From the NCBI GenBank assembly GCA_903868035.1, contig CAIPTQ010000095.1, forward strand, positions 1-25,904: a stretch of 25,904 nucleotides of DNA, given 5' to 3'. A program made the translations under genes and the position numbers. The notes beneath the pieces were generated by a model. The model saw nothing but the letters and a program-made list of their open reading frames with translations, was not told the origin of the DNA and searched no databases. This DNA is from an uncultured Phycisphaerales bacterium. Its GTDB lineage: Bacteria; Planctomycetota; Phycisphaerae; WQYP01. This document shows, one piece after another, positions 6,943 to 15,074 of the stretch (position 1 is its first letter; each line of letters opens with the position of its first letter).

Positions 6943-8202
6943 TCAGGCGGTTTCCACCTTGATATGCGGCAGCGGGAACTGCCGGGTGAATTCCTCGACT
7001 TCCGCCCGGATGCCGGCGAGTTTGGCGGCATCGCCTTTGGATTGCACGCCCAGGTCGAACCAGGCGGCGACTTTTTTCATTTCGGGTTCCTTGAGGCCGC
7101 GGGTGGTCAGCGCGGGGGTACCCACGCGGATGCCGGAGGTTTCCATGGGCTTGCGGGTGTCGTAGGGGACCATGTTTTTGTTGACGATGATGCCGGCCTG
7201 CTGGAGCCAGAGTTCGACGGCGGCCCCGGTGAGGTTGGCATCCTTGGCGCGGAGGTCGATGAGCATGAGGTGGTTGTCGGTGCCGCCGGTGACGAGGCGG
7301 AAGCCGCGGCGGGCGAGTTCCTCGGCGAGGGTCTTGGCGTTTTTGAGGATTTGCTCGCAATAAGTTTTGAACTCCGGCTGCAGCGCTTCGCCGAAGGCGG
7401 CGGCCTTAGCGGCGATGATGTGCATGAGCGGGCCGCCCTGGAGGCCGGGGAAGACGGCGGAGTCGATTTTCTTGGCCCAGTCGGCCTTGCACATGGTCAT
7501 GCCGGCGCGGGGGCCGCGGAGGGTTTTGTGCGTGGTGGTGGTGACGAAGTGGGCATAGGGGACCGGGGAGTCATGCAGGCCGGTGGCGACGAGGCCGGCG
7601 ACATGGGCGATGTCGGCCATCAGCAGGGCGCCGACTTCCTGGGCGATCTCGGCGAATTTGGCCCATTCCCACGCGCGGGGGTAGGCCGAGGCGCCGGTGA
7701 TGATGAGCTTGGGGTGGTGTTCCTGGGCGGCACGGCGGACTTCGGCCATGTCGATGCGTTCGGTTTGCGGGTTAAGCTGGTAATGCAGCGCCTTGAACCA
7801 CTTGCCGGACATATTGACGGATTTGCCGTGGGTGAGATGGCCGCCGTGGTCCAGGTGGAGGCCCAGGATGGTGTCGCCGGGAGTGAGGGCGGCGAGGAAG
7901 ACGGCCTGGTTGGCCTGGGAGCCCGAGTGCGGCTGGACGTTGGCGTGGTCGCAGCCGAAGAGTTGCTTGGCGCGGTCGCGGGCGAGATTTTCGACCACGT
8001 CAATGAACTGGCAGCCGCCGTAGTAGCGCTTGCCGGGGTAGCCTTCGGCATATTTGTTGGTCAGGGGCGTGGCGGCGGCGGCCATGACCGCGGGCGACAC
8101 GTGGTTCTCGGAGGCGATGAGTTCGAGGGTGGATTCCTGGCGGGTGGTTTCGTCGGCGATGGCCTGCCAGAGTTCGGGGTCTTGCTGGGCGATGGGGTTC
8201 AT
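6943..8202 (-). CDS. glyA: Serine hydroxymethyltransferase
   Basis: A PLP enzyme that interconverts serine and glycine and supplies one-carbon units to folate. The 419-aa length is typical. Visible signatures are [13 protein letters not shown] (28-40), [15 protein letters not shown] (49-63), [11 protein letters not shown] (92-102), DHGGHLTHG (118-126), and the PLP-lysine motif [14 protein letters not shown] with Lys226. The start at 8202 has GAGGAG 4 nt upstream and begins with the family N-terminus. The open frame extends far upstream to 8961, but that part is antisense to the neighbouring gene. A perfect TATAAT lies 39 nt upstream of the start. The gene is monocistronic and convergent with the TPR/OGT gene. 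Confidence 0.97.
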   Translation of the reverse strand: MNPIAQQDPELWQAIADETTRQESTLELIASENHVSPAVMAAAATPLTNKYAEGYPGKRYYGGCQFIDVVENLARDRAKQLFGCDHANVQPHSGSQANQAVFLAALTPGDTILGLHLDHGGHLTHGKSVNMSGKWFKALHYQLNPQTERIDMAEVRRAAQEHHPKLIITGASAYPRAWEWAKFAEIAQEVGALLMADIAHVAGLVATGLHDSPVPYAHFVTTTTHKTLRGPRAGMTMCKADWAKKIDSAVFPGLQGGPLMHIIAAKAAAFGEALQPEFKTYCEQILKNAKTLAEELARRGFRLVTGGTDNHLMLIDLRAKDANLTGAAVELWLQQAGIIVNKNMVPYDTRKPMETSGIRVGTPALTTRGLKEPEMKKVAAWFDLGVQSKGDAAKLAGIRAEVEEFTRQFPLPHIKVETA

Positions 8203-8241
8203 GCGGCTCCTCTGTGGGAAAAGGACGAGGGAACGTGGGGC

Positions 8242-8247
8242 ATTATA
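8242..8247 (-). promoter_or_regulatory. glyA -10 box
   Basis: Minus-strand TATAAT (complement of 8242-8247). The region 17 nt upstream is C/T-rich, without a recognisable -35. The predicted leader is about 35 nt and includes the GAGGAG ribosome binding site. Confidence 0.5.
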
Positions 8248-8326
8248 CGGGAGAGGAGGCGGGGAGGGGATTGACTGGACCCCAAAAATAATCCCTGGCC
8301 GGAATGGTTCCCGCGCCGGCACCCTG

Positions 8327-8335
8327 TGATATGAT
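8327..8335 (+). promoter_or_regulatory. Extended -10 promoter of the kinase-like gene
   Basis: TGATATGAT is an extended -10 (TG-N-TATGAT). It lies about 33 nt before the ATG at 8369, which also has a strong GGGAGG ribosome binding site at 8357-8362. No -35 is obvious, consistent with an extended -10 promoter. Confidence 0.5.
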
Positions 8336-8368
8336 GGGGGAAAATGCGGCGCCGCTGGGAGGTGATTT

Positions 8369-9097
8369 ATGCATTTTGGTTCGGCACATGTCAATCTGCC
8401 ACAACTCATGGGTTCGTTGCGCACGGCGGACAAGACGCCCGCGGGCGCCCGTGAGGCGCGGCCCGTCTGGCCGTTTGTCACCATCAGCCGCCAGGCCGGG
8501 TCGGGGGGCGTCAAATTCGGACGGCTCCTGGCCGAGCACCTGAACCAGCGGAACCCCGACGAGCATCCCTGGAATTCCCTGGACCGCGAGTTGGTGGAGC
8601 GCATCGCGGCGGACACGCATCTCTCCACCGACCTGATCGATTCCCTGGAAAAATCCAGCCACACCTGGATCGAGGAATTTCTCGGCGGGCTGTCGCACAC
8701 GGACCGCTCGCCCAGCGAGCTGGCCGTGTTCCGCCGCGTCATGGAGACGATGCGGGCCCTGGCCCGCGCCGGCCACGTGATCCTCGTGGGCATGGCCGGC
8801 GAACTGATGACGCGCAACATGCCCGGCGGCGTGCGGGTGCGGATCATCGCCCCGTTTGAATGGCGGGTGAGGAATTTGGCGCGGAACGACGGCCTGGACG
8901 AGGGCGAGGCGCGGGAGAAGGTGCGGCTGCTGGATCGCGACCGCGATGCGTTTGTGGCCAAATTCTGGCCGCATCTGTGCGAGCACCCGCAGGTGTTTCA
9001 TTTGACGCTCAACGCCAGCATGCTCAGCGAGGAGCAGATGGCCCAGTGTGTCGTGCCGCTGATCGGCGCGCCGCTGCCGGAGGGCGTGCGGGTGTGA
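8369..9097 (+). CDS. Cytidylate kinase-like P-loop protein
   Basis: A 242-aa protein of the cytidylate-kinase-like family (PF13189 type). After about 35 variable residues comes the family P-loop region [23 protein letters not shown] (36-58). GSGG stands where classical kinases have GxGKS. Next come [11 protein letters not shown] (69-79), an alpha-helical lid-like region, [32 protein letters not shown] (about 137-168), with the strand-turn pattern of NMP kinases, and LLDRDRDAF. Family members bind nucleotides, but the physiological substrate is not established, so I do not call it cmk. A clear Shine-Dalgarno and an extended -10 precede it. The stop codon forms the end of a 9-bp inverted-repeat arm. 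Confidence 0.82.
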   Translation: MHFGSAHVNLPQLMGSLRTADKTPAGAREARPVWPFVTISRQAGSGGVKFGRLLAEHLNQRNPDEHPWNSLDRELVERIAADTHLSTDLIDSLEKSSHTWIEEFLGGLSHTDRSPSELAVFRRVMETMRALARAGHVILVGMAGELMTRNMPGGVRVRIIAPFEWRVRNLARNDGLDEGEAREKVRLLDRDRDAFVAKFWPHLCEHPQVFHLTLNASMLSEEQMAQCVVPLIGAPLPEGVRV

Positions 9098-9119
9098 GGC
9101 CCCATGGCAATCACACCCG
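9089..9119. terminator. Possible bidirectional hairpin at a convergent junction
   Basis: CGGGTGTGA (9089-9097) and TCACACCCG (9111-9119) form a perfect 9-bp stem with a 13-nt loop. It overlaps the kinase-like stop codon and lies 20 bp from the malic enzyme stop. There is no U-tract on either side, so intrinsic termination is uncertain. Confidence 0.4.
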
Positions 9120-9138
9120 GCGTGCCGCGGCCCGCCCG

Positions 9139-10869
9139 CTACTCCGCCGCCGGCACCAGGCGCGCATAGTTGGGCATCCACATCGACGCGCCCACCACCT
9201 TGGGTATCTCCTCATCGGAAAGCGGCCGCCCCACGCCCTCCTCGCGCGCCTGCCGCACCACGGCGCAGGCCACCTGGAAGGTGATGGCGCGCAGTTCGCG
9301 CAAGCGGGGGAACAGCGACCCGGCGGCCAGGTCCGCATCGGTCACCGCCTGCGCCAGCGTCTCGGCGGCCACGCGGAACATCGCGTCGCTCACCTGGCTG
9401 GCCTCCGCCACCAGCACCCCCAGCCCCACGCCGGGGAAGATGAACACGTTGTTGCCCTGCCCGATCCGGATCGTCCGCTCCCCCCCCTCCCCGTTCCACA
9501 CCACCGGCTCAAAGGGGCTGCCCGTCGCCACCAGCGCCCGCCCGCCGGTCCAGGCGATCACATCCTTGGGCAGGGCCTCGCACTTGCTGGTCGGGTTGGA
9601 CAGCGGCAGAATCACGGGCCGCGCCGTCTGTGCCGCCATGGCCCGGATGATCGACTCGGTGAACACGCCGGGCTGCCCGGAAGTGCCGATCAGCACCGTG
9701 GGCTGCAGCGCCCGCACCACCGTTTCGAGGTCAATGGCCGCGCCGGGATTCATCCCCGCCGCCTTGACCATCTCGACGGGCCAGGCGAACTCGCCCTTCA
9801 TCTCATCGCTGAGCGTGCGTCCCTGGTGGAGGAATCCGCCGCTGTCCAGCGCGCCGATGCGCCGCACGAGGTCGTCCCCCGCAATGCCCGCGCGCCGGAA
9901 CGTCTCCCGCAGCAAACGGCTGATCCCGATCCCCGCGGCCCCCGCCCCCACCATCACCACGCGCTGCTCCCGTAGCGGCAGGCCCGTGGCGCGCACCCCC
10001 GCGAGCATCGCGGCGGCTCCGATCCCCGCCGTCCCCTGGATGTCGTCATTGAACGACGGCAGCCGGCGGCGATACCGCTCCAGCAGGCGCAGGGCGTTTT
10101 GCTGCTTGAAATCCTCCCACTGCAGCAGCGCCAGCGGAAACGCGCGCTTGACCGCCTGCACGAACTCCTCGATCAATTCCTCATAGGGCTTGCCGCGGAG
10201 GCGCGGATGGCGCCACCCGATGTACAGCTCATCGTCGAGGAGTTCCTGGTTGTCGGTGCCCACGTCGATGCTGATGGGCAGCGTGCGGGCCGGGTGGATG
10301 CCCGCCGCGGTCGTGTAGAGCGCGAGTTTGCCGATGGGGATGCCCATGCCCCCCGCGCCCAGGTCGCCCAGGCCCAGGATGCGTTCATTGTCCGTCGCCA
10401 CGATCAGCCGGATGTCGCGCGTGCAGACATTCGCCAGCACCTGCTCCATGCGCCCGCGATGCTCCGGGCAAATCCACACGCCGCGCGCCCGGCGGTAGAT
10501 GCGGCTGAAGCGCTGGCAGGCCAGGCCCACCGTGGGGGTGTAGATGATCGGCAGGAACTCCTCGAGGTGATCCAGCAGGATGCGATAGAACAGGGTTTCG
10601 TTGCGGTCCTGCAATCCGATCAGGCCGATGTAGCGCTCCAGGGCGTCGGGCTTGGCCATGATCGCCTCATACGTCCGCAGGGCCTGGGTCGGCGCGCTGG
10701 CGACGCCCGGAGGCAGCAGGCCCTCAAGGCCCAGGGACCGGCGTTCCTCTTCGGTGAACGCGGTTCCCTTGTTGAAGCGGGGTTGGTTGAGCAGGGCCTT
10801 GCCGCGCAGGGGCACGGGTACGGTTACTGACGCATCGGTGGTGAAAGAGCGGTCGGGCGGGAGCGGCAT
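9139..10869 (-). CDS. maeA: Malic enzyme, NAD-dependent type (malate oxidative decarboxylase)
   Basis: This enzyme converts malate to pyruvate and CO2 with reduction of NAD(P)+. At 576 aa it has the length of the long, SfcA/eukaryotic-like malic enzymes. Visible residues are the catalytic Tyr110 in IIYTPTVG, Lys181 in GMGIPIGKLALY, the signature VATDNERILGLGDLGAGGMG (157-176), and the metal ligands Glu252-Asp253 and Asp276 (WEDF, FNDDIQGTA). The Rossmann motif is GAGAAGIG (308-315), followed by LSNPTSKCEA. The start at 10869 has AGGA 8 nt upstream and TACAAT further up. NAD rather than NADP specificity is inferred from family resemblance. It converges on the kinase-like gene. Confidence 0.93.
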   Translation of the reverse strand: MPLPPDRSFTTDASVTVPVPLRGKALLNQPRFNKGTAFTEEERRSLGLEGLLPPGVASAPTQALRTYEAIMAKPDALERYIGLIGLQDRNETLFYRILLDHLEEFLPIIYTPTVGLACQRFSRIYRRARGVWICPEHRGRMEQVLANVCTRDIRLIVATDNERILGLGDLGAGGMGIPIGKLALYTTAAGIHPARTLPISIDVGTDNQELLDDELYIGWRHPRLRGKPYEELIEEFVQAVKRAFPLALLQWEDFKQQNALRLLERYRRRLPSFNDDIQGTAGIGAAAMLAGVRATGLPLREQRVVMVGAGAAGIGISRLLRETFRRAGIAGDDLVRRIGALDSGGFLHQGRTLSDEMKGEFAWPVEMVKAAGMNPGAAIDLETVVRALQPTVLIGTSGQPGVFTESIIRAMAAQTARPVILPLSNPTSKCEALPKDVIAWTGGRALVATGSPFEPVVWNGEGGERTIRIGQGNNVFIFPGVGLGVLVAEASQVSDAMFRVAAETLAQAVTDADLAAGSLFPRLRELRAITFQVACAVVRQAREEGVGRPLSDEEIPKVVGASMWMPNYARLVPAAE

Positions 10870-10890
10870 CGTGGGTTTCCTAAATTGTGG

Positions 10891-10896
10891 ATTGTA
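10891..10896 (-). promoter_or_regulatory. Malic enzyme -10 box
   Basis: Minus-strand TACAAT (complement of 10891-10896), 21 nt upstream of the ATG. CTGGAA lies 17 nt further upstream as a weak -35. Confidence 0.4.
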
Positions 10897-10926
10897 ACGC
10901 CGCGGATCGCGCTTTCCAGTGCTTGC

Positions 10927-12351
10927 CTACGCCTCGTACTTGATCCCGAGTTCCTCCGTGACGATGGGGCGGAATTTGCCCTCCAGGGCGGAGGCGTCGT
11001 ATTTGAGTTCACACTCCAGCAGCATGACATAGTAGAGGGCGCTGAAACCCCAGAAGTTGGTCTGCCCCAGGCCCTCGCCGGTTTCGGCATTGTAATATTC
11101 GCGGAGAACGGGATTCTTGACGACGGCCATCTCGCAGAGGCGGGCGGCCAGTTCGCGGGCGACGTCCACCTGGCCGTAGCGCATGAGGCCCTGGAAGATC
11201 ATGTAGTTGGTGGGCGCCCAGGTGCTGCCGCGCCAGTTGCATTCGGTGCCGCCGGTGGGGAGGCGGGCGGAGCCTTGATAATAGTCCGGTTCGGTCTTGG
11301 CGTAGGAAGCGACGGGGTAGGCCAGCCAGAATTCCTTGTCGTTGGTGAGGTGCTCCTTGACCATGCGCTGGACCTGGACGCCCGAAGGCGCGCCGCAGAA
11401 GAGGGGGAGGAAGTTCGTGACGGATTTGACGGGAACCTGGATGTTCTTTTTTTCGTTGCGGTCGAAATAGAGGCCCTGTTTGTCATCCCAGAAGACGTCG
11501 TTGATGAGCTTGTTCAACTTGGCGGCGTGATCGAGAAACACCTGGCGGTCCGCTTTTTCTCCGAGGTGGTCGGCGATGACGGCCATGGCCTGGAGTTCGC
11601 GGACGAGGAACGCGGCGAGGTCCACGCCTTCGACTTCAAAGGCCCCCAGCGCGCCGGCGCGGGACCATTGGTTGTCGGTGCCGGCCTCGTCGGCGGAGTT
11701 CCAGGTGGGCAGGCCGTTGTTGTCGCCGTCATACGAAAACCATTTGTCGATATATTTCTTGAGACGGTTGTAGTACGAGCCGTTGGCGGGCGTGGTGACG
11801 GCGACGATGCCCCCCGCGCCGGCCTTGGGTTCGGTGTTGAGCCAGTCGTAGTTGTCCTTGTCCTGGCGGGCGCCCAGGACGACGAGTTGGGCGAGGAAGG
11901 GTTTGAAGTGCTGGCGGTCGCGCTGTTTGTTGAGCGAGCGGTTGATGTAGCCGTCGGCAGTCTGGCGGGCGAGGAATTCCTTGAGGTTGGTGTAGCAGTA
12001 CGGGAAGATGCCGAAGTAGGAGAGGTAGATGTTTTCGAAGTAGAGGTCCCAGTCGTAGAACTCGGTGTAGGGGTAGCCCGTGAGGAAAGTGCCGCCGGCA
12101 TTGGCGACGCCGCGGATGGTTTTGAGGCCCTTGAGTTTGATGTCGGAATTGGTTTGGCGGAGACGGGCGAGCATGTCGGCAAAAGGCTTGTCGCCGACCT
12201 TGACGCGGACGGCTTGGACGGCGGGGGAATAGGCGGGAGCGGTGGCTGGGGCGGTGGCGGAAGCGGTTTGGCCACGCGTCAGGCGTGCGAGCGCCGGTGC
12301 GGCGGCAAGTGACGCGGTGGCGGCCAGAAACGCGCGGCGGGAGAGGGGCAT
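10927..12351 (-). CDS. Tat-exported GH63/trehalase-like glycoside hydrolase
   Basis: A 474-aa protein that starts with a twin-arginine signal (LSRRAFLAA, Arg5-Arg6, then an Ala-rich hydrophobic core to about residue 22) and a Thr/Ala/Pro linker. The mature part shows the alpha/alpha-barrel signatures shared by GH37 trehalases and GH63/mannosylglycerate hydrolases. These are YDWDLYFENIYLSYFG (99-114), GLPTWNSADEAG (213-224) and WRGSTWAPTNYMIFQGLMRYG (373-393). ETGEGLGQTNFWGFSALYY (423-441) lies where the catalytic base is expected. Export by Tat implies a folded periplasmic enzyme acting on glucosides or mannosides. The substrate is unknown. GGAG lies 6 nt before the ATG. Confidence 0.8.
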   Translation of the reverse strand: MPLSRRAFLAATASLAAAPALARLTRGQTASATAPATAPAYSPAVQAVRVKVGDKPFADMLARLRQTNSDIKLKGLKTIRGVANAGGTFLTGYPYTEFYDWDLYFENIYLSYFGIFPYCYTNLKEFLARQTADGYINRSLNKQRDRQHFKPFLAQLVVLGARQDKDNYDWLNTEPKAGAGGIVAVTTPANGSYYNRLKKYIDKWFSYDGDNNGLPTWNSADEAGTDNQWSRAGALGAFEVEGVDLAAFLVRELQAMAVIADHLGEKADRQVFLDHAAKLNKLINDVFWDDKQGLYFDRNEKKNIQVPVKSVTNFLPLFCGAPSGVQVQRMVKEHLTNDKEFWLAYPVASYAKTEPDYYQGSARLPTGGTECNWRGSTWAPTNYMIFQGLMRYGQVDVARELAARLCEMAVVKNPVLREYYNAETGEGLGQTNFWGFSALYYVMLLECELKYDASALEGKFRPIVTEELGIKYEA

Positions 12352-12418
12352 GGGTGGCTCCGATGCATTAGAATTGATAGGAGCAACGATGGGTGGCGGG
12401 GGTGTCTTGCGTTGAGGG

Positions 12419-12424
12419 TATAAT
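12419..12424 (+). promoter_or_regulatory. -10 box of the first paralog, leaderless type
   Basis: A perfect TATAAT ends 7 nt before the ATG at 12432. It sits in a GCGTTGAGG-centred block that recurs almost unchanged before the second paralog. No Shine-Dalgarno lies at a usable distance. Confidence 0.6.
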
Positions 12425-12431
12425 GTTCTCC

Positions 12432-12818
12432 ATGGTTCGCTGCGGACTCAGAATTTTCTGCATGGTTGGTTTGGTCGTGCTGCTGGGGTTGGCGGTGGTC
12501 GGGCAGTTCTGGGCGTTTGAAGTGGATACGCCGAAGGTATCTTTAAACGAGTATTCGACAGGCGTTGCGATTAATTACCCCGGCGTCAACGGGTGGGGTG
12601 CGTGGCATCGCCTGGTTACACCATGGACCGTCAGCGATCTATTGCAGCGGCCCCAATGGATAACATTCAACGGCTTTACACAGATATTTATCCCTTGGTG
12701 GCTCCTCCTCGCCACCTGGGGCCTCCTGACGGCCCTCATCTGGCGTCTGACCCGCCGCCGCAAGGTGGGGCAAGGGTTTCCCGTGGAGCCGGCCAAAGAC
12801 CCCGCGAAATCAGAATGA
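12432..12818 (+). CDS. Small two-helix membrane protein, tandem paralog 1
   Basis: A 128-aa protein of unknown function. It has one N-terminal hydrophobic helix (about residues 7-30), a polar middle of about 60 residues rich in Trp and Gly, a second helix (about 87-107), and a basic stop-transfer RLTRRRK. The tail is GQGFPVEPAKDPAKSE. The predicted topology is both ends cytoplasmic with the middle outside. The next gene has the same architecture and a nearly identical tail (GRGFPVEPAQDTAKSK), so the two are tandem duplicates. In-frame upstream ATGs exist at 12393 and 12423, but the first precedes the TATAAT and the second overlaps its last bases. ATG 12432 falls where transcription should begin. 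Confidence 0.75.
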   Translation: MVRCGLRIFCMVGLVVLLGLAVVGQFWAFEVDTPKVSLNEYSTGVAINYPGVNGWGAWHRLVTPWTVSDLLQRPQWITFNGFTQIFIPWWLLLATWGLLTALIWRLTRRRKVGQGFPVEPAKDPAKSE

Positions 12819-12838
12819 GCCAATATTGGCGTTGAGGT

Positions 12839-12844
12839 TATAAT
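12839..12844 (+). promoter_or_regulatory. -10 box of the second paralog, leaderless type
   Basis: A perfect TATAAT ends 8 nt before the ATG at 12853. It is preceded by the same GCGTTGAGG block as the first paralog and lies 20 bp after that gene's stop, so the second copy has its own promoter. Confidence 0.6.
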
Positions 12845-12852
12845 CGCCTTCC

Positions 12853-13266
12853 ATGTTCCGCCGCTGGCTCATCCGTATGCCGTTGCTTGTGGCGCTGGCG
12901 TTCGTCGTCAGCGTGTGGGTGGGGAGTTATTTCGGGGGGATTGGTCTACAGAAGTGTGTCGCACGCCGCGAATGGGATGTCGGTGCGGTCCAAGGGCTGG
13001 CCTACATGTCCGAAGTTAGCGGCGACTTTCCGAACCAACCGCTACGTATGACGGCCCCAAACCACCTCTCTGGACCAAAGACGCTGGGCTTTTCGCATAG
13101 TTCATGGCAGAGGTTTCCCGACATATTGGCGATTGTCTTCCCCCTCTGGTTCCCGACCATCATCCTCTCCGTGCTCTGCTTGTTCGTCTGGCGGAAGACG
13201 CGGGCAAAGTACAATGGGCGGGGGTTCCCCGTCGAACCCGCCCAAGACACCGCGAAATCAAAATGA
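12853..13266 (+). CDS. Small two-helix membrane protein, tandem paralog 2
   Basis: A 137-aa paralog of the preceding protein, function unknown. It has an N-terminal basic-hydrophobic helix (about 8-28), an extracytoplasmic-type middle, a second helix (about 94-112), a basic segment (WRKTRAKYNG), and the conserved tail GRGFPVEPAQDTAKSK. The middles of the two proteins have diverged almost completely, while promoter and tail are conserved. That suggests the cytoplasmic tail and the expression mode are under selection and the exposed loop varies. No Shine-Dalgarno precedes the ATG. Confidence 0.75.
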   Translation: MFRRWLIRMPLLVALAFVVSVWVGSYFGGIGLQKCVARREWDVGAVQGLAYMSEVSGDFPNQPLRMTAPNHLSGPKTLGFSHSSWQRFPDILAIVFPLWFPTIILSVLCLFVWRKTRAKYNGRGFPVEPAQDTAKSK

Positions 13267-13287
13267 GCCGATAGGCCATGGTGAACC

Positions 13288-13512
13288 ATGAAAAACACTG
13301 AATGCACGATCTCCATGACGACTAAACATGGATATACCCAAACATATCGCAAAGGGAACAAGGGCTGGACCCAAACCGGGCCCGACGGTGTGGTCCGGAG
13401 GATGACCGCGGAGCAACTGTTGTCGCATCTTTTGCCGGCACTCGCATATGGGCGCCTCAGGGTGAAAGTGGAGCCGGACGCCGATGCGATGACGGCGGGC
13501 GGGGCGAATTGA
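13288..13512 (+). CDS. Small hypothetical protein (74 aa)
   Basis: I do not assign a function. The sequence is compositionally protein-like. A polar N-terminus (TTKHGYTQTYRKGNKGWTQ) resembles a short beta-hairpin. It is followed by GPDGVVRRMTAEQLLSHLLPALA, which looks like a strand-turn-helix unit. The tail is acidic to neutral. It follows the second membrane paralog by 21 bp and could be co-transcribed with it. No strong ribosome binding site is present (GGTGAACC before the ATG). A competing minus-strand frame over the same DNA is Pro/His/Arg-rich and looks like a shadow. Confidence 0.55.
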   Translation: MKNTECTISMTTKHGYTQTYRKGNKGWTQTGPDGVVRRMTAEQLLSHLLPALAYGRLRVKVEPDADAMTAGGAN

Positions 13513-13523
13513 GACGCGCCATT

Positions 13524-13757
13524 TCACGCGGGCCTCATGGTGCGAAGGCGGCGAAGGGTTTCGCGCCAAGGCGTGCCCGGGTTGCCATCACGCTGGAACT
13601 TGGCCAAAGCCGCATCGAGGATCAACTTTTCCTGGGCGGATGGTCCGATGCCGTGCAACAGGTCATCGTCCTGCAACTCGCAAAGCCGCTGAAAGACCTG
13701 CGTGCGATCTTCAGCCTTGAGATGGGGCAGTTCGGCGAGAATTTCAGCTTTGCCCAT
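13524..13757 (-). CDS. Orphan addiction-module antitoxin-like protein
   Basis: A 77-aa acidic helical protein starting MGKAEILAELPHLKAEDR. It continues with RLCELQDD, then a long helix KLILDAALAKFQRDGN, and ends near PWRETLRRLR. This order matches the short addiction-module antitoxins of the Unstab_antitox type, which end with a partly disordered toxin-binding segment. No RelE/ParE-like toxin frame follows it; the downstream DNA on this strand is occupied by the oppositely oriented small gene. It may therefore be a solitary or remnant antitoxin. The start was taken at 13757. The frame is open a further 16 codons upstream. Confidence 0.65.
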   Translation of the reverse strand: MGKAEILAELPHLKAEDRTQVFQRLCELQDDDLLHGIGPSAQEKLILDAALAKFQRDGNPGTPWRETLRRLRTMRPA

Positions 13758-13817
13758 AGTCACACCATTCAGGGATTGAGCGAGGCAACAACCGTTTCCC
13801 AGCATCGGTGCCGTTCG

Positions 13818-14960
13818 TTACTTGGGCGCGGTTGCCGTGGCGGGGGCCGTGGCCGTAGCCGGCACTGGAGCCACAGCGGCCGCGCCCGGCACATCATACG
13901 CGATGCCATAGCTGGGCTTGGGGAAGTTCAGCGTGCGAATCCAGTCCAGCATGGCGCGTATCTTGGGGTCGGTGGGGCCGGAGAGTTTGCGGGCTTCAAC
14001 CTTCGGATGCTTGGCCGGGGCGCTCGCCCAGGGCAACCCGTACTGGATCAGCAGCGATCGTTCGGGGTTGTCGCGGTCGATCATTTTGCCGTCCTTGCCG
14101 GCATACTGGCTAAGGATGAAGAAATTGGTGTATTGCTGTTCGGTGGTGGTGGCGGGGTTGAGCAGGCGGAAGTTGCCGCCGGGGGCCTTGTCGCCGCCAT
14201 GGCAATCGACGGTCGCGCAGCTCGCCATCACGTAGGTTTGGACGCCGCTGGCGCTGCTGCGATAGGCGGCGTAGGCGGCGGGGTCGGAGGTGAGCGTGAC
14301 TGCCTCGAAATACTTGGCCTGGTTGGCATCGCGAATCATGGCGAGCTGGTTGGGGAAATTGCCGGGGTTGATGAAGGCGTCATGGGCGGCCTTGGACTTG
14401 TCGCCCATGGGGGCCTTCATGACGACGTTCTGCCAGAAATCCTCGAGCGCCTTGGGCTCGACCTTGCCGGTGAAGCGGGTGTCGGCGCGGGTGAGTTCCA
14501 GCAGGCGCAGCAGCGAGACCTGCGAAGTGGTCAGCACCGGGATTTTGCCCAGGGCCGCGCCCGTCGGGCCGGCGCCCTGCGTGGTGATGGGAATCATACC
14601 CCCCCCACCCGTCCCACCCGCCCCACCTGCCAGATAACGCTTGAGGGTGCCCTGCATGAGCACGGCATTGACATTGGTGGGATCGAGCTGGAGGGCCTTG
14701 TCGTTTTCGACCTGGGCCTCCTTGTATTTCTGCTGGAGATACAGGGCGTTGGCCTTGTCGAACTGGGCCTCGGAGGCGGCTTTGTCGGCGGGGCTGACCA
14801 CCAGGGTGCCGCGCGCGGGCGCGACAGTCGCCGGGGCGCGCCCGGCGCCGCCGGGCGCGGCAAGGGCGACGCCGATGCCCGCCATGCTGATGCCATAGAT
14901 CGCCAGCACGAGCACACGCCGGCGGAACTGGACAGTGCCGAAACGGGCCGGGGTTTTCAT
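13818..14960 (-). CDS. Exported protein with TPR-like segment and CX4CH motif
   Basis: A 380-aa protein. The N-terminal signal or anchor helix spans about residues 15-36 (RRR then a hydrophobic core and ALAAPGG). A TPR-like helical pair follows (about 65-110, FDKANALYLQQKYKEAQ and ALQLDPTNVNAVLMQGTLKRY). A Gly-rich linker then separates a C-terminal domain that carries CATVDCHGG, a CX4CH motif. After it come YTNFFILSQYAG, IDRDNPERSLLIQYGLPW and IRAMLDWIRTLNF. The last blocks resemble planctomycete cytochrome-like or cell-surface domains. CX4CH can bind heme c in some cytochromes, but heme binding here is only a possibility. The tail is an Ala/Thr/Pro repeat. AGGAG lies 5 nt before the ATG. 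Confidence 0.7.
   Translation of the reverse strand: MKTPARFGTVQFRRRVLVLAIYGISMAGIGVALAAPGGAGRAPATVAPARGTLVVSPADKAASEAQFDKANALYLQQKYKEAQVENDKALQLDPTNVNAVLMQGTLKRYLAGGAGGTGGGGMIPITTQGAGPTGAALGKIPVLTTSQVSLLRLLELTRADTRFTGKVEPKALEDFWQNVVMKAPMGDKSKAAHDAFINPGNFPNQLAMIRDANQAKYFEAVTLTSDPAAYAAYRSSASGVQTYVMASCATVDCHGGDKAPGGNFRLLNPATTTEQQYTNFFILSQYAGKDGKMIDRDNPERSLLIQYGLPWASAPAKHPKVEARKLSGPTDPKIRAMLDWIRTLNFPKPSYGIAYDVPGAAAVAPVPATATAPATATAPK
14599..14626 (-). other. Strong G-quadruplex motif inside a coding region
   Basis: On the minus strand, which is also the mRNA sense, the G-runs are 4, 3, 3, 3 and 8, separated by loops of only 1-2 nt. This is a very stable quadruplex pattern. It encodes the Gly-rich linker between the TPR-like segment and the CX4CH domain. 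Confidence 0.55.
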
Positions 14961-15074
14961 AGTGTCTCCTTTGAGCCTGCCACGGGACATCATAGCTTCA
15001 AGGCCGGGGGTGTGTCACGGGGTCGATTGACAAGCCCCGGCGTCCCCGACATGCTTGCCGGCGCAGGAGGTTGC

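Noticed and set aside
6964..8274. 436-codon frame antisense to glyA
   Set aside because: It is a shadow with Gly/Asp/Val repeats and no motif. glyA on the other strand is certain.
8203..8961. 253-codon upstream extension of glyA
   Set aside because: It runs antisense through the kinase-like gene. The family start and Shine-Dalgarno are at 8202.
10885..12312. 475-codon frame on the plus strand over the glycosidase
   Set aside because: It is antisense to a gene with a Tat signal and GH motifs. The composition is Val/Gly/Glu-rich low-information sequence.
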